Source: Microvirga splendida (GTDB taxonomy: Bacteria; Pseudomonadota; Alphaproteobacteria; Rhizobiales; Beijerinckiaceae). Taken from it: 64,000 nucleotides of DNA. The DNA lies in contig NZ_JAELXT010000005.1 in the NCBI RefSeq assembly GCF_016427565.1, forward strand, positions 62,001-126,000, given 5' to 3'. A program made the translations under genes and the position numbers. Each line of letters starts with the position of its first letter. Within the stretch, counting starts at the first letter, position 1. The notes below the pieces were generated by a model. It did no database searches and was not told the DNA's origin. It worked only from the letters and a program-made list of their open reading frames with translations. Of the stretch, positions 62,914 through 64,000 are shown piece by piece.

Positions 62914-64000
62914 ATGACATCTCTCGGCATCGGCCTCATCGGCACCGGTTATATGGGCAAGTGCCATGCGCTCGCCTGGAACGCCGTAGCAGCGGTGTTC
63001 GGCGACGTAGCGCGGCCGCGCCTTGCGGTGCTGGCGGAGCATTCGCAGGATCTGGCCGAGCTTAAAGCCCGCGAGCTGGGCTTCGACAAAGCCACCGGCG
63101 ACTGGCGCACGCTCGTCGCCGATCCGGCCGTCGACGTGGTGTCGATCACCACGCCCAACGCCTTCCATCCCGAGATGGCGATTGCGGCGCTCGAGGCGGG
63201 CAAGCATGTGTGGTGCGAGAAGCCCATGGCGACGCAGCTTGAGGATGCGGAGCGCATGCTCGTTGCGGCCCGCGCTTCGGGCAAGGTGGCTGCGCTCGGC
63301 TACAACTACATCCAGAACCCGATCATCCGCCTGATCCGGCGTCTTCTCGACGAGGGCAGAATCGGGGACGTGAATCATGTGCGCCTCGAGATGGACGAGG
63401 ACTTCATGGCCGATCCGGAGGCGCTGTTCTATTGGAAGAGCGAGGCGACGTCCGGCCATGGCGCGCTCGACGATTTCGGCGTCCATGCGCTCAGCCTGAT
63501 TGCGACGCTGTTCGGCGGCGTGCGGCGCGTGTGCGGTCACATGGCGAAGCCCTATGCGGATCGCCCGGTGCAGGGCGGTGGACGGCGCTCGGTGGAGACC
63601 TGCGACATCGCCACGACCCTGATCGAGCTGGAGACCGGCGCCTCCGGGGTGATCGCGCTGAACCGCTCCGCCTGGGGTCGCAAGGGACGCATTGTCGTGC
63701 AGCTCTCCGGATCGAAGGGCACCATCGTGTACGACCAGGAACGCATGAACGAGGTGCAGCTTTATACAGTGGATGGTTCAAAGGAGACCCAGGGCTTCCG
63801 CACCATTCTCGCCGGGCCGCAGCATCCGCCTTACGACAAGTTCATCCCCGCGCCGGGCCACGGGCTCGGCTTCAACGACCTCAAGATCATCGAGTGCCGC
63901 GAGCTGATCCGCTGCATCGCGGGCGAGAGCGCGCATCTGATCACGTTCGAGGACGGCATCCGCATCGAGCGCACGGTGGACGCGATTGCGCGGAGTGCTC
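62914..64000 (+). CDS. Gfo/Idh/MocA-family oxidoreductase, incomplete at the window edge
   Basis: This protein runs off the right edge after 362 codons. It has the NAD(P) motif GIGLIGTGYMGKCHALAW at about residues 5-22, CEKPMATQLEDAERML near 99 with the catalytic Lys, and DDFGVHALSLIATLFGG near 188 supplying the His. It is a second dehydrogenase of the iolG superfamily and lies right after the importer, so it may oxidise scyllo-inositol or another cyclitol or sugar. TAGGAG precedes the ATG at 62914. The substrate is not deducible. Confidence 0.88.
   Translation, partial: MTSLGIGLIGTGYMGKCHALAWNAVAAVFGDVARPRLAVLAEHSQDLAELKARELGFDKATGDWRTLVADPAVDVVSITTPNAFHPEMAIAALEAGKHVWCEKPMATQLEDAERMLVAARASGKVAALGYNYIQNPIIRLIRRLLDEGRIGDVNHVRLEMDEDFMADPEALFYWKSEATSGHGALDDFGVHALSLIATLFGGVRRVCGHMAKPYADRPVQGGGRRSVETCDIATTLIELETGASGVIALNRSAWGRKGRIVVQLSGSKGTIVYDQERMNEVQLYTVDGSKETQGFRTILAGPQHPPYDKFIPAPGHGLGFNDLKIIECRELIRCIAGESAHLITFEDGIRIERTVDAIARSA

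Overview
The window looks like chromosomal DNA of a high-GC alphaproteobacterium, most likely order Hyphomicrobiales and perhaps close to Microvirga or Methylobacteriaceae (inference from gene content and style, not from a marker gene). Supporting signs are minCDE behind a perfect CtrA box, glutathione-dependent formaldehyde oxidation, a katA/oxyR pair, a pim-like dicarboxylate beta-oxidation cluster, a complete RpiR-controlled inositol locus, and several families of short palindromic intergenic repeats. No CRISPR array, prophage, integrase, transposase or rRNA operon was seen.

Region 1 to 12.8 kb is mixed housekeeping. It holds the end of an AmpG-like permease, a SIR2-like NADase-type protein, a NudK-like Nudix hydrolase, frmA-fghA for formaldehyde detoxification, a metallo-beta-lactamase-fold hydrolase, katA divergent from oxyR, a DsbA-family oxidoreductase, a cysteine synthase, a TauE/SafE carrier and an XRE-cupin regulator with a GNAT acetyltransferase. 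Region 12.8 to 20.3 kb holds cell-envelope and division genes: a secreted coiled-coil/Sel1-like protein, an orphan TAXI binding protein, minCDE, a membrane-anchored SNase-like protein with a secreted partner, and an RlpA-like protein. Region 20.4 to 25.7 kb holds an MFS and a DMT exporter, an RsmC-like methyltransferase overlapping rsuA, and tRNA-Arg(CCG).

Right after the tRNA the base composition drops for about 1 kb. This stretch holds an unknown gene and an orphan ohrR-like MarR regulator with a textbook promoter. From 26.7 to 28.2 kb there are only very small genes: a 38-aa membrane peptide, a 110-aa secreted basic protein and a Pmp3/YqaE protein.

Region 28.2 to 50.9 kb is a CoA-thioester catabolic block. 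A leftward operon (quinone oxidoreductase, acyl-CoA ligase, three acyl-CoA dehydrogenases, SDR) diverges from a rightward thiolase, FadJ-type enzyme and hydrolase. A tandem double-TetR regulator then diverges from a LivHMGF-type ABC transporter with its binding protein, followed by a thioesterase, a second acyl-CoA ligase, an SDR, a MaoC hydratase and an APH-like kinase. Together these could import a carboxylic or dicarboxylic acid, activate it to CoA and beta-oxidise it.

Region 51.8 to 64 kb is the myo-inositol locus: iolCDEB leftward, iolG rightward, an RpiR-type regulator (iolR), an ibpA-iatP-iatA importer and a further Gfo/Idh/MocA dehydrogenase cut by the window edge. Matching GGAA-N6-TTCC palindromes lie in the iolC-iolG gap and in front of iolR, which points to one regulon. 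Methylmalonate-semialdehyde dehydrogenase (iolA) is not in the window.
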